Source of the DNA: Salinarimonas chemoclinalis
Lineage (GTDB): Bacteria > Pseudomonadota > Alphaproteobacteria > Rhizobiales > Beijerinckiaceae
Length of the DNA: 64,000 bases
Direction of reading: 5' to 3'
Assembly (NCBI RefSeq): GCF_041514305.1
Contig: NZ_JBGMWH010000001.1
Span: 682,001 to 746,000 of the forward strand
Shown: positions 37,896 to 45,025 of the stretch, in pieces
How positions within the stretch are numbered: position 1 is the first letter of the stretch
Layout: the number at the start of each line of letters is the position of its first letter
Position numbers and translations under genes: made by a program
Notes under the pieces: generated by a model
Seen by the model: the letters and a program-made list of their open reading frames with translations, nothing else
Told to the model about the DNA's origin: nothing
Database searches by the model: none

Positions 37896-37992
37896 GGGCA
37901 TCCAGTCCTTCTGGATGCGAGTGGCTCCTGTCCACTCTGTTTGACGCCTCCCTGTTGACGACTTCAGAGCCGCCTCACGGCGGCTCTTTTTT
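37896..37992 (+). ncRNA. Candidate small RNA with three stem-loops and a strong terminator
   Basis: A gene-free stretch of about 100 bases folds into three successive perfect stems: GCATCCAG/CTGGATGC (37898-37918), GAGTGG/CCACTC (37919-37937) and a 9-bp terminator stem (37966-37987) followed by T6. Between stems two and three, unpaired CGCCTCCC carries the CCUCC anti-ribosome-site motif seen in several alphaproteobacterial trans-acting sRNAs. A CtrA box sits where a promoter would be. No open frame explains the terminator, since DUF1192 ended about 190 bases earlier. The 5' end is a guess. Not assigned to a known RNA family. Confidence 0.5.
37966..37992 (+). terminator. Intrinsic terminator
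   Basis: AGAGCCGCC-TCAC-GGCGGCTCT forms a 9-bp stem with a 4-nt loop (37966-37987), with the T-run TTTTTT through 37992. It is the clearest Rho-independent terminator in the window, on the plus strand. Confidence 0.85.
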
Positions 37993-38057
37993 GTGCGCGC
38001 CGCTCCGCCGCCGCCCCGCGGGCTGTGGACATGCCGTCGCGGTGCCGTTCTGCCCCC

Positions 38058-38079
38058 GTTAACGTTAACCACATCCTAA
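38058..38079 (+). promoter_or_regulatory. Second CtrA-like site and palindrome upstream of rcdA
   Basis: GTTAACGTTAAC (38058-38069) is a perfect palindrome made of two TTAA half-sites. Its second half also forms TTAA-N7-CTAA (38065-38079), one base from the CtrA consensus. It lies 110 bases before the rcdA homologue. CtrA control of a protein that promotes CtrA breakdown would close a feedback loop; this is inference. Confidence 0.4.
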
Positions 38080-38188
38080 CGGGGCGCGCGGGCGCGTTCG
38101 GCGCTAGCCTTGCTCCGACGACTCGGGAAAGCCGCGCGCCGTATCGCGCCGGCACAATTCGAGACAAATTTTCGTCAGGAGGCGGCAC

Positions 38189-38716
38189 ATGAACGCGGAC
38201 TTCACATTCCGGGACACCCGCGATCCCGTCGATTTCGGGCGGACCTTCGTGCACTCCGACGCGTTCCGCGCGCTGTTCCGGGACGGGATGGCGCTCGTGG
38301 AGGAGACGGCCGCCTATCTCGACGGGCAGGGGCGCGAGGAATCGCGCACCCTGCCGCGCCAGGCGGCGCTCACCTACGCCAGTGAGAGCATGCGGCTGAC
38401 CACCCGCCTGATGCAGATCGCCTCGTGGCTCCTCGTCCAGCGCGCCGTCGCCGAGGGCGAGATCACGGCGGAGGAAGCGCTCAAGGAGAAGACCCGCGTG
38501 CGCCTCACCCGCCAGGAGAGCGCGAGCCCGGTCTTCGACGCCGCCGCGTTGCCGGAGCGGCTCAAGGAGCTGATCGGCACGAGCGTGCGCCTGCATGCCC
38601 GCATCGTCCATCTCGACGGCGTCATGTCCGAGGCGATCGCCGCGCCGAAGCCGGCTGCCGACAGCCCCGTCGCCATGCAGCAATGGCTGATCCGCTCGGC
38701 CTTCGGCGGCGGCTGA
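38189..38716 (+). CDS. rcdA: RcdA-like regulator of CtrA degradation (DUF1465)
   Basis: A 175-residue all-helical DUF1465 protein: FGRTFVHSDAFRALFRDGMA, then YASESMRLTTRLMQIASWLL, matching the RcdA adaptor family. In Caulobacter RcdA works with CpdR and PopA to hand CtrA to ClpXP at the stalked pole. AGGAGG about nine bases ahead sets the ATG at 38189. The gap 37781-38188 upstream holds the CtrA box, the candidate sRNA and the second CtrA-like site. Confidence 0.82.
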   Translation: MNADFTFRDTRDPVDFGRTFVHSDAFRALFRDGMALVEETAAYLDGQGREESRTLPRQAALTYASESMRLTTRLMQIASWLLVQRAVAEGEITAEEALKEKTRVRLTRQESASPVFDAAALPERLKELIGTSVRLHARIVHLDGVMSEAIAAPKPAADSPVAMQQWLIRSAFGGG

Positions 38717-38812
38717 GGCGCGACGGCCGGGCTGCGGCGAAAGGCAGCGGAGGACGCGCGACGAAGTTCGGGTTAACCTCTCCTTCACCAAAACGAAGAG
38801 GGAGCGGTCGTC

Positions 38813-39127
38813 ATGCGTGCATCCATCACCGTCAAGGCTTCTGCCGCCGGCGCGCTCGCGCTCGGCCTCCTCGCCGGCGGCCCCGCCGCCGCGCAGTGCA
38901 TGTGGAATTCGGCCGAGCGCGACCGGACCATCGCGTCGACCGTCGACGCGCCGGTCCTGCGCACCGAGGAGGGCCGCGTCGTGCTCGCGCCGCGCACCCC
39001 CGCGCCGCGCGAGATCGTCGTCACCCGCGGCGTGCCGACGGTGACCGGCATCCGCCCGGCGCCGGTCGAGCCGCCGGCGATCTACGTGATCGAGGCGGCC
39101 GGGACCGTCCTCGTCGACCCCTCCTGA
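38813..39127 (+). CDS. Small secreted protein of unknown function
   Basis: A 104-residue protein with a Sec signal peptide (SAAGALALGLLAGGPAAAQ) and a mature chain of about 75 residues containing one Cys near the new N-terminus and APREIVVTRGVPTVTGIRPA. No known domain. GAGGGAG lies about eight bases ahead of the ATG. It converges with rlmB. Probably periplasmic. Confidence 0.55.
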   Translation: MRASITVKASAAGALALGLLAGGPAAAQCMWNSAERDRTIASTVDAPVLRTEEGRVVLAPRTPAPREIVVTRGVPTVTGIRPAPVEPPAIYVIEAAGTVLVDPS

Positions 39128-39139
39128 CGCGCATCCGCC

Positions 39140-39979
39140 TCACAGCCGCCGCGTCAGCGCGTAGAGCGCGATCGCGGCGGCGTTCGAGACGTTGAGGCTC
39201 TTGATCGCGCCGGCCATGTCGAGCCGCGCGACCACGTCGCACAGCGAGCGCGTGCGCGCCCTCAGGCCCCTGCCCTCCGCGCCCAGCACGAGCAGGGCCG
39301 GCCGGCGCGCGGGCAGGCTCTCGAAGGTCGCATCGCCCTCCGAGTCGAGGCCGATGCGCAGGAAGCCGCGCGCGCCGAGCCGGTCGAGCGCGTCGCCGAG
39401 GTTCTTCACGACGACGAAGGGCACGTGCTCGAGCCCGCCCGATGCCGATTTCGCCAGGACGCCCGTCGCCGCCGGCGAATGCCGCGCCGTCGTCAGGATC
39501 GCCGTGACGCCGAAGGCGGCGGCCGTGCGCACGATGGCGCCGACGTTGTGCGGGTCCGTGATCTGGTCGAGGGCGAGCACCAGCGCGTCGTCGGGGAGCG
39601 TGTCGAGGTCGTAGCCCTCGAGCGGCTCGGCCTCGGCGTAGAGCCCCTGATGCACGGCGTCGGGGGCGACGAGCGCGTCGATCTCGGAGGGGCGCACGAT
39701 CCGAGGGCTCGCGGCGACGCCCGGCAGCTCCTCGGCGAGCCGCCGCGCGGCGTTCTCCGTGGCGAGCAGGCGGTGGATCGTCCGCTTGCCGTTGCGCAGC
39801 GCCTCGGCGACGGGATGCCAGCCGTAGAGCACGACGGCGTCGTCGAGCTCGGGACGCGCCGGACGCGCGCGGGGGCCGCGGGAGCGCGCCCGTGCGCCGG
39901 CGCCGATGCGGCCGTTCGCGGCACGCGCGTGCGGCGGCTTGCCGGGGGGCTTACGGGGCGGCTTGCGATCGTCTGGCAC
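39140..39979 (-). CDS. rlmB: 23S rRNA (guanosine-2'-O)-methyltransferase RlmB
   Basis: A 279-residue SpoU/TrmH enzyme. The basic disordered leader (MPDDRKPPRKPPGKPPHARA) is followed by the L30e-like substrate domain (VLYGWHPVAEALRNGKR) and the knotted catalytic domain with motif 1 DPHNVGAIVRTAA, motif 2 LLVLGAEGRGLR and motif 3 IKSLNVSNAAAIALY. It methylates G2251 of 23S rRNA. The length of the basic leader varies in this family, so the start could be later. Confidence 0.92.
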   Translation of the reverse strand: MPDDRKPPRKPPGKPPHARAANGRIGAGARARSRGPRARPARPELDDAVVLYGWHPVAEALRNGKRTIHRLLATENAARRLAEELPGVAASPRIVRPSEIDALVAPDAVHQGLYAEAEPLEGYDLDTLPDDALVLALDQITDPHNVGAIVRTAAAFGVTAILTTARHSPAATGVLAKSASGGLEHVPFVVVKNLGDALDRLGARGFLRIGLDSEGDATFESLPARRPALLVLGAEGRGLRARTRSLCDVVARLDMAGAIKSLNVSNAAAIALYALTRRL

Positions 39980-40191
39980 GGCGGCGGCTCCGGTCGGGTC
40001 GTCGCCAGGGCATGCGCGCCGGGCGCGCCCGGGTCAAGGCCGCGGGGCGCGCAGAGCGTCGCCGAATGGGGCGTGCGCGCGCGATTTCGCCGTTGACACG
40101 CCTCGCCCGGGTCACCATAAGAGCCCCCACGCCACGGCCGAGGCGTCGGGCGCGGCCCGGCGCGCCGAGAGATCGGCAGCCGGAGCGAGAC

Positions 40192-40277
40192 GGGGGAATG
40201 TCCCGAGCGGCAAAGGGGGCGGACTGTAAATCCGCTGGCTTACGCCTTCGTAGGTTCGAGTCCTACTTCCCCCACCA
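40192..40277 (+). tRNA. tRNA-Tyr(GTA)
   Basis: An 86-base cloverleaf with a long variable arm. The acceptor stem is GGGGGAA/TTCCCCC, the anticodon loop CTGTAAA carries GTA, and the T arm is GTAGGTTCGAGTCCTAC. The encoded CCA ends at 40277. It is followed 30 bases later by tRNA-Gly, so the two are probably one transcript. Confidence 0.96.
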
Positions 40278-40307
40278 TCGCCACGGCGCTATGATCCGAG
40301 CAGCCGG

Positions 40308-40381
40308 GCGGGTGTAGCTCAATGGTAGAGCAACAGCCTTCCAAGCTGATGACGAGGGTTCGATTCCCTTCACCCGCTCCA
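40308..40381 (+). tRNA. tRNA-Gly(TCC)
   Basis: A 74-base cloverleaf with acceptor stem GCGGGTG/CACCCGC, the D arm TAGCTCAATGGTAGAGCA, the anticodon loop CTTCCAA (TCC) and encoded CCA. It is intact. Its 3' half is repeated with three mismatches at 49810-49843, which marks it as the integration site of the island that follows. Confidence 0.97.
40345..40378 (+). repeat. attL-like direct repeat within tRNA-Gly
   Basis: This 34-base 3' portion of the tRNA matches 49810-49843 at 31 of 34 positions. The last 20 bases (TTCGATTCCCTTCACCCGCT, 40359-40378) are identical to the right copy. It includes the T arm and 3' acceptor strand, the usual attachment segment of tyrosine-type integrases. Confidence 0.75.
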
Positions 40382-40610
40382 GCACTCCCAAGCCTCGCGC
40401 AACAACGGTTCCGGGCTCCCGCGAGGGGGCTCTGCGCGGTTTGCGCGGGCCGGGATACGACGTGCGAGACTACCGGGACAGCGCGCCGGCGAAGCGCGTT
40501 CGCGACTCGCCTTTCGTCGAACTCGCGGCTTTTCGTGCCGCGCGCCACCGGCGAGAACCATCGGCGAGGCCACGTTCAGAGGGGCCGCCGCATTTCTCGA
40601 GATCATCGCG

Positions 40611-40660
40611 TGCAGCCCTCTGCCGCCCTCTGCCGCCCTCTGCCGCCCTCTGCCGCCGTC
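40611..40660. repeat. Decamer tandem repeat, five units
   Basis: TGCCGCCCTC is repeated exactly at 40621-40650 (three units), flanked by one-mismatch units at 40611 and 40651. It lies in the 435-base gene-free stretch (40382-40816) after tRNA-Gly, in which I see no other feature. Such short arrays vary by replication slippage. Confidence 0.85.
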
Positions 40661-40816
40661 GCACGAGGCACCCGGATGCCGAGTGATGTAGCGAATGCGC
40701 TATGCGGCTTCATGGCTCATGCGTATTGTCCTTTCGCCTCGATCGTGTTTTCGTGCGACGATTGTCGCGCGACTGGCCGGAGCCGGAATCGGTCCCGCGG
40801 GTGTTCGGGGGCGGAA

Positions 40817-41182
40817 ATGACGACAGACGAAATTACGACAGACGAGATTACGACAGACGAGATCGCGACCGGGAAAATCGACGAGTACCGTCTCGAGCAG
40901 CTCAAGTCGCTCTCGAGCGACGTGCGGCTTCAGATCATGGATTGGTTGAGGGAGCCGTCGGTGCACTTCTCCGATCAGGTCACCGGAGATCCCGACGAGA
41001 TGGGCGTTTGCGTGTCGCTCGTCGCGAAGAAGCTCGGGTTCAGCCAACCGACGACGAGCCGCCACCTACAGTTGCTCCTGCGCGCCGGTTTGGTGAAGGT
41101 CAACCGCTATCACTCCTGGTCCTTCTACTATCGGGACGAAGCCGAGATCGCGCGTTTCAGGCGGTGGATCTCGACGATCTGA
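40817..41182 (+). CDS. ArsR-like winged-helix regulator with N-terminal TTDEI repeats
   Basis: A 121-residue ArsR-type regulator: LEQLKSLSSDVRLQIMDWLR, then VSLVAKKLGFSQPTTSRHLQ as the recognition helix and the wing VKVNRYHSWSFYYRDEAE. A Cys lies in GVCVSL, but no CxC metal site is present, so it is not an arsenic/cadmium sensor of the classic kind. The first 15 residues are three TTDEI units encoded by a 15-base tandem repeat. It is the only regulator in the island and may control the NRPS gene or the transporter on the other strand. Confidence 0.8.
   Translation: MTTDEITTDEITTDEIATGKIDEYRLEQLKSLSSDVRLQIMDWLREPSVHFSDQVTGDPDEMGVCVSLVAKKLGFSQPTTSRHLQLLLRAGLVKVNRYHSWSFYYRDEAEIARFRRWISTI
40818..40862 (+). 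repeat. 15-base tandem repeat, three units, inside the ArsR gene
   Basis: ACGACAGACGARATT occurs three times in phase with the reading frame (third unit ends ATC), encoding TTDEI-TTDEI-TTDEI. Because the unit is a multiple of three, changes in copy number would alter the N-terminal arm without breaking the frame. Confidence 0.85.
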
Positions 41183-41222
41183 TCCCGTCGCCCTCGCCCG
41201 CCCGGCGCGCCGGTCCGACCCG

Positions 41223-42125
41223 CTAGGAGGAGCGGCGACAGGCGCTCCTCCTCGCGAAAACGCGGCCCTCGAAGAGGGTGAGCGCGACGAGCGCCATCCA
41301 GATCACGCCGAAGCAGACATAGGTCGCCACCGCTGCGACCTGGCCGTAATAGGCGTAGGACACGAGAAGCTGCGTCGTCGGGAGCACGAACTGCAGCGCG
41401 CCCATGTCGAAGGCGCCGAGCGTGCGCGCCGCGAACGCGAACATCACCAGCGGCGCGACGGAGACGAGCCCTGCCGCCGCCAGCCAGGGGAACGCGAGAA
41501 CCTGGGACGCCGCCGGGGCGTGAGGGCCGAAGTCGACCCATGCGGACGCCAGCACGAGCAGGATCGACAAGGTCGTGGTCTCGACGAAGAGCCCCTCGAT
41601 GGGCGACAGGGGCGTGCGCTTCTTCAGCAGCGTGTAGGCGCCCCAGGTCGCCCCGATGGTCCAGTAGACCCAGTGCTCCAGGTCCCCCGACGCCGTCACG
41701 AGGGTGACGAGGGCGAGCAGGATGACCGCGATGCAGGCGAGCCGTGGCGAGGATCGCGACTCGGAGAGGAAGAGCAGTCCCACGATCATCACGAAGACCG
41801 GGGCGAGGAGATAGCCGAGGCCGCTTTCGAGCACGGAGCCTCGCAGCGACGCCCAGATGAAGGCGCCCCAGTTGATCGCCACCAGGATCGCCGCGGCCAC
41901 GTGGAGGGCCACGACGCGTCCCGTCATGCGCCGGAGCGCATCGCTCCCTCGCGAGGCGAGCCAGCCGACGAGCAGGCCGAGCAGGACCAGCGAGAAGGCG
42001 ATCCGGTAGATGACGAGAGCGACGGGAGAGAGGCCGACGAACAGGTGCCAGTAGATCGACGAGGCGCACAGGATGAAGTTCGCGAGGAAGGCCATCCCGA
42101 AGGGGAGGAGATTGCGCTCCGTCAT
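41223..42125 (-). CDS. RarD-like DMT-superfamily permease
   Basis: A 300-residue protein with ten hydrophobic segments in two EamA halves. FILCASSIYWHLFVGLSPVA, the AINWGAFIWASLRGSVLESG loop and LSPIEGLFVETTTLS are typical of the RarD branch (annotated as chloramphenicol-sensitive or amino-acid exporters). Inner membrane. It converges with the ArsR gene, 40 bases apart, and shares its strand with the oxidase fragment. In the island it could export the NRPS/PKS product or an amino acid. Confidence 0.85.
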   Translation of the reverse strand: MTERNLLPFGMAFLANFILCASSIYWHLFVGLSPVALVIYRIAFSLVLLGLLVGWLASRGSDALRRMTGRVVALHVAAAILVAINWGAFIWASLRGSVLESGLGYLLAPVFVMIVGLLFLSESRSSPRLACIAVILLALVTLVTASGDLEHWVYWTIGATWGAYTLLKKRTPLSPIEGLFVETTTLSILLVLASAWVDFGPHAPAASQVLAFPWLAAAGLVSVAPLVMFAFAARTLGAFDMGALQFVLPTTQLLVSYAYYGQVAAVATYVCFGVIWMALVALTLFEGRVFARRSACRRSS

Positions 42126-42126
42126 C

Positions 42127-42719
42127 TCAGACCCGCCGGTTCCGACCGGCCACGATCTCGCGGGAGTCGAGATGCGTCCGGCCGCCGGTCACCGAGCCGT
42201 CGAAGCGCGATAGACCGAAACAGGCGAGGTGATCGGGGATGCGGCCGCTCGCCGCCGCTTCCACGAGCCCCGCGCCCAGAGCCGGCGCGAACCCGAAGCC
42301 GTGGCCCGAGAGCCCGCCCGCGACGAACTCGTTCGGCCCGGTCCAGTCGAGGACGTCGTTCTCGTCCGTCGAGTTGGTGAAGTAGCAGCCTTTGCTGCGG
42401 ATGTGGGTCAGCCGCGTACAGGTCGTCGCGCTCAGCGCCTCTCGCATATCGTCCACGAAATCCCGAGGGCTGCCGTCCTGCGCATGGCCCGGCTCGAGCG
42501 GCAGGACAGGGAAGCTGTGCCAGCCGACCTTGATCTCCCGATCTCTGGTACGCGACCCGTGGAGCACCGACTCGTCCCGGCCCGGCAGCAGGAAGACCTC
42601 GTCGAAGAGGCGCCAAGGCCCAGGAAGTAGCGGTGCGTCGCCTCGAAGACCGGCCGGCCCATGTGCGCGAGGCCGATATAGGCGCACGAAGTGTTCGATC
42701 GTTCGTCGTGCATGCCCAC
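42127..42719 (-). pseudogene. Frameshifted C-terminal fragment of an FAD-dependent oxidase (DAO family)
   Basis: The minus-strand frame ending at 42127 reads IKVGWHSFPVL, then KGCYFTNSTDENDVLDWTG and FVAGGLSGHGFGFAPALGAG, the C-terminal FAD-covering part of sarcosine-oxidase-like DAO enzymes. The N-terminal Rossmann GxGxxG half is absent. A plausible earlier part (YIGLAHMGRPVFEATHRYFL) lies in a different frame up to 42719, so a frameshift near 42610 is likely. Both truncation and frameshift argue that it is dead. Its lost substrate may have been an N-methyl amino acid. Confidence 0.6.
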
Positions 42720-43073
42720 CTCCGATGCTAAAAAAGCTAATGCGCTAAACTATGATACTTTGCAATAGTTGTGTTCGACGCCGGTTCGACGTAGGCTGTC
42801 GTGGATCGCCGCCGCGCCTCGCCGGTCGGCTCGGTCCATACCGGCGGCCCCGGCCGCGGTGATCCTGGCCGGGTCGGGCCGGCCTCGCGGCCGCGGCCGC
42901 CGTGTCCGGCGCCGGACGCCTCCAGCGACGGTCCACCCGTCTGTTGTGCCATCTCCAAAGAGCCGGCGTTCCTCGTACGCATCCGAGAGTTGGTCGAAAT
43001 CGCTTGACAGGCTGCATAATATATTGTCGTTTAGCTATATCGCTCATGAGCGTATCACATATATGCGGAGGAC
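42720..43073. promoter_or_regulatory. AT-rich control region before the NRPS gene
   Basis: No gene is seen here. It holds an inverted repeat AACTAT/ATAGTT with 11-base spacing (42748-42770), a TTGACA hexamer at 43003-43008 followed by the AT-rich TAATATATTG, and a perfect palindrome CGCTCATGAGCG (43040-43051) about 30 bases before the NRPS start. The last two are plausible promoter and operator elements for the NRPS gene. The region is markedly richer in A+T than its surroundings. Confidence 0.4.
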
Positions 43074-43079
43074 TTGGCC

Positions 43080-44984
43080 ATGCCCGAGGCGTCCCCAGCC
43101 GGCGGCATCTGCCTCACCGACCGGATCGAGCGGTTCGCCGCGGACGATCCCGATCTCGTCGCCATTCGCGGTGTGGATCGCATAACATATTCTGAGTTGT
43201 GTATGGACGTGCGCCGTCTGTCCGCTGCGATGTCCGAAGCTCTGTCCGGGACCCCGGGCTCGGCGCGGCCGCGCCGCGTCGCGTTGCTGATGCCCCGCGG
43301 CGCGCGGATCTGCGCGGCCATCGTCGCCGCTCAGCGGATCGGGGCGGACTACGTGCCACTCGACCCGTCCTACCCTCGCGCGCGGCTCGCCCAGATGCTG
43401 CAGGGCTCGCAGGCGAGCGTGCTCGTCGGGACCGGGCCGGAGCTGGGCGCGTTCGGCGACATGCCGGACCATGTTCGCCCGCTGAATCTCGAGGCGCTTC
43501 CCGCCGACCTCCCCGCCCTCCCCGACGCCCAGCCCGCGCCCCGGCCCGGCGGCTACGTGATGTTCACCTCGGGCTCGACGGGTGCGCCGAAAGGCGTCCT
43601 GCAGACCGCCGCGGCGCTCGAGAACCTGGTCCTGTGGCAGGACGGACTCGGCCGCTGCGCCCGCGGCGACGTGACCGCGCAGTTCGCACCCCTGAGCTTC
43701 GACGTCTCGTTCCAGGAGATCGCGGCAACCCTGTGCTTCGGCGGCACGCTCGTGATCGTATCGGAGAGCGCGCGGCGCGACCCGCTCGAGCTGATCGCCC
43801 GTCTCGACGACCTGCGGGTCCGCCGCCTCTTCCTGCCCTTCATCGCGCTCCGGCAACTCGCCCACGCCAGCCTCCACAGGCCTAGCGCGCTGACGGCTCT
43901 GCGGGAGGTGCACACCGCAGGCGAGCAACTCGTGATCGGGGACGAGATCCGCACCATGTTCGCGCGGCTGCCGGAATGCCGCCTCTTCAACCAGTACGGG
44001 CCGACCGAGACGCATGTCGTGTCCTGCCACCGGCTGCCGGACGACCCGGCGGAGTGGGAGGCGCTTCCGCCGATCGGCACGGCGCTGCCGCGGGTGGGGC
44101 TCCACGTGCTCGGCGCGGACGGCGCACCTGCGCCGGACGGCGAGGAGGGCGAGCTCTTCGTGTCGGGGATCGCTCTGGCGGACGGATACGTGGGCCGGCC
44201 CGACCTGACGCGCGAGCGCTTCCCGGTCCTGTCGCCCGGCGGCGTCGAGACCCGCTGCTACCGAACCGGCGACATCGTCCGCAAGGACGCGGACGGCATG
44301 CTGCGCTACGTCGGGCGCGCCGACTCGCAGGTGAAGATCGACGGCTATCGCGTCGAACTCGCCGAGGTCGAGTCGGTTCTGAACGACTGCCGGGGCGTCA
44401 CCGGCGCGGTGGTCCTCTACGACGCCGCCGGCGGCGCCGGTGGCGGGATCGTCGCCGCGATCACCCTCGATGTGAGCGCGGGCGACGCCTCCCCCGGCGC
44501 GGTGCTCGCCCGTGTCCGCGCCACCCTGCCGGCCTTCATGGTGCCGTCTCGCATCGAGCCGCTGAAAACTCTGCCGCTCACGCCCAGCGGGAAGGTGGAT
44601 CGCAAGGCGGTGGAGCGAATCCTGCTCGAGCCGCGCGCCGCGGAGCCGGAGCCGACGGGCCGGCTCGATCACGACGTCCTGATGTTGTGGCGCCACCTGC
44701 TCGGGCGTCGGGACCTGCGCCCTCAGGACAACGTCTTCGATCACGGGGCGAAGTCGATCGACGTGATCCAGTTCCAGTTCAAGGCGCTCTCGCGGCTCGC
44801 GAGGACGGTGCCGGCCGCGCTCGTCTACGAGCACCCCCGCGCCGGCGACCTCGCACGCGCGCTCGATCCGACCCATGCGGATCGTCGGGTCGTGGCGGTC
44901 GCGCCGCCGCCGCACGTGGCGCGCACCGGCATGGCGCGCAGCAACATCGCCCGCATCCGTGCCCGCCGCGCGAGCGGCGCCTGA
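43080..44984 (+). CDS. NRPS adenylation-PCP didomain protein, proline-like specificity code
   Basis: A 634-residue A-PCP protein. Adenylation core motifs are present: MFTSGSTGAPKG (from residue 161), NQYGPTE (about 304), YRTGD (about 396), VKIDGYRVELAEVE and LPLTPSGKVDRK. The carrier motif DHGAKSID holds Ser559, the phosphopantetheine site. Reading the ten specificity residues by alignment to PheA gives D-V-Q-F-H-A-Q-V-V-K, close to the proline code DVQFIAHVVK. No condensation domain, so it loads an amino acid for a partner, as in prolyl-carrier starter units. GCGGAGGA seven bases ahead favours the ATG at 43080. The PKS follows directly. Confidence 0.85.
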   Translation: MPEASPAGGICLTDRIERFAADDPDLVAIRGVDRITYSELCMDVRRLSAAMSEALSGTPGSARPRRVALLMPRGARICAAIVAAQRIGADYVPLDPSYPRARLAQMLQGSQASVLVGTGPELGAFGDMPDHVRPLNLEALPADLPALPDAQPAPRPGGYVMFTSGSTGAPKGVLQTAAALENLVLWQDGLGRCARGDVTAQFAPLSFDVSFQEIAATLCFGGTLVIVSESARRDPLELIARLDDLRVRRLFLPFIALRQLAHASLHRPSALTALREVHTAGEQLVIGDEIRTMFARLPECRLFNQYGPTETHVVSCHRLPDDPAEWEALPPIGTALPRVGLHVLGADGAPAPDGEEGELFVSGIALADGYVGRPDLTRERFPVLSPGGVETRCYRTGDIVRKDADGMLRYVGRADSQVKIDGYRVELAEVESVLNDCRGVTGAVVLYDAAGGAGGGIVAAITLDVSAGDASPGAVLARVRATLPAFMVPSRIEPLKTLPLTPSGKVDRKAVERILLEPRAAEPEPTGRLDHDVLMLWRHLLGRRDLRPQDNVFDHGAKSIDVIQFQFKALSRLARTVPAALVYEHPRAGDLARALDPTHADRRVVAVAPPPHVARTGMARSNIARIRARRASGA

Positions 44985-45025
44985 AAGGCGCGGCCTTCGC
45001 TCGATCGAAACGAGAAGGACTCGAC

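Noticed and set aside
38785..38790. TTAACC before the small secreted protein as a CtrA site
   Set aside because: Only one half-site is present (near 38772-38777) and no second TTAA follows at seven bases.
40322..40816. Extended start for the ArsR gene
   Set aside because: The frame begins inside tRNA-Gly and runs through the decamer array; composition is not coding.
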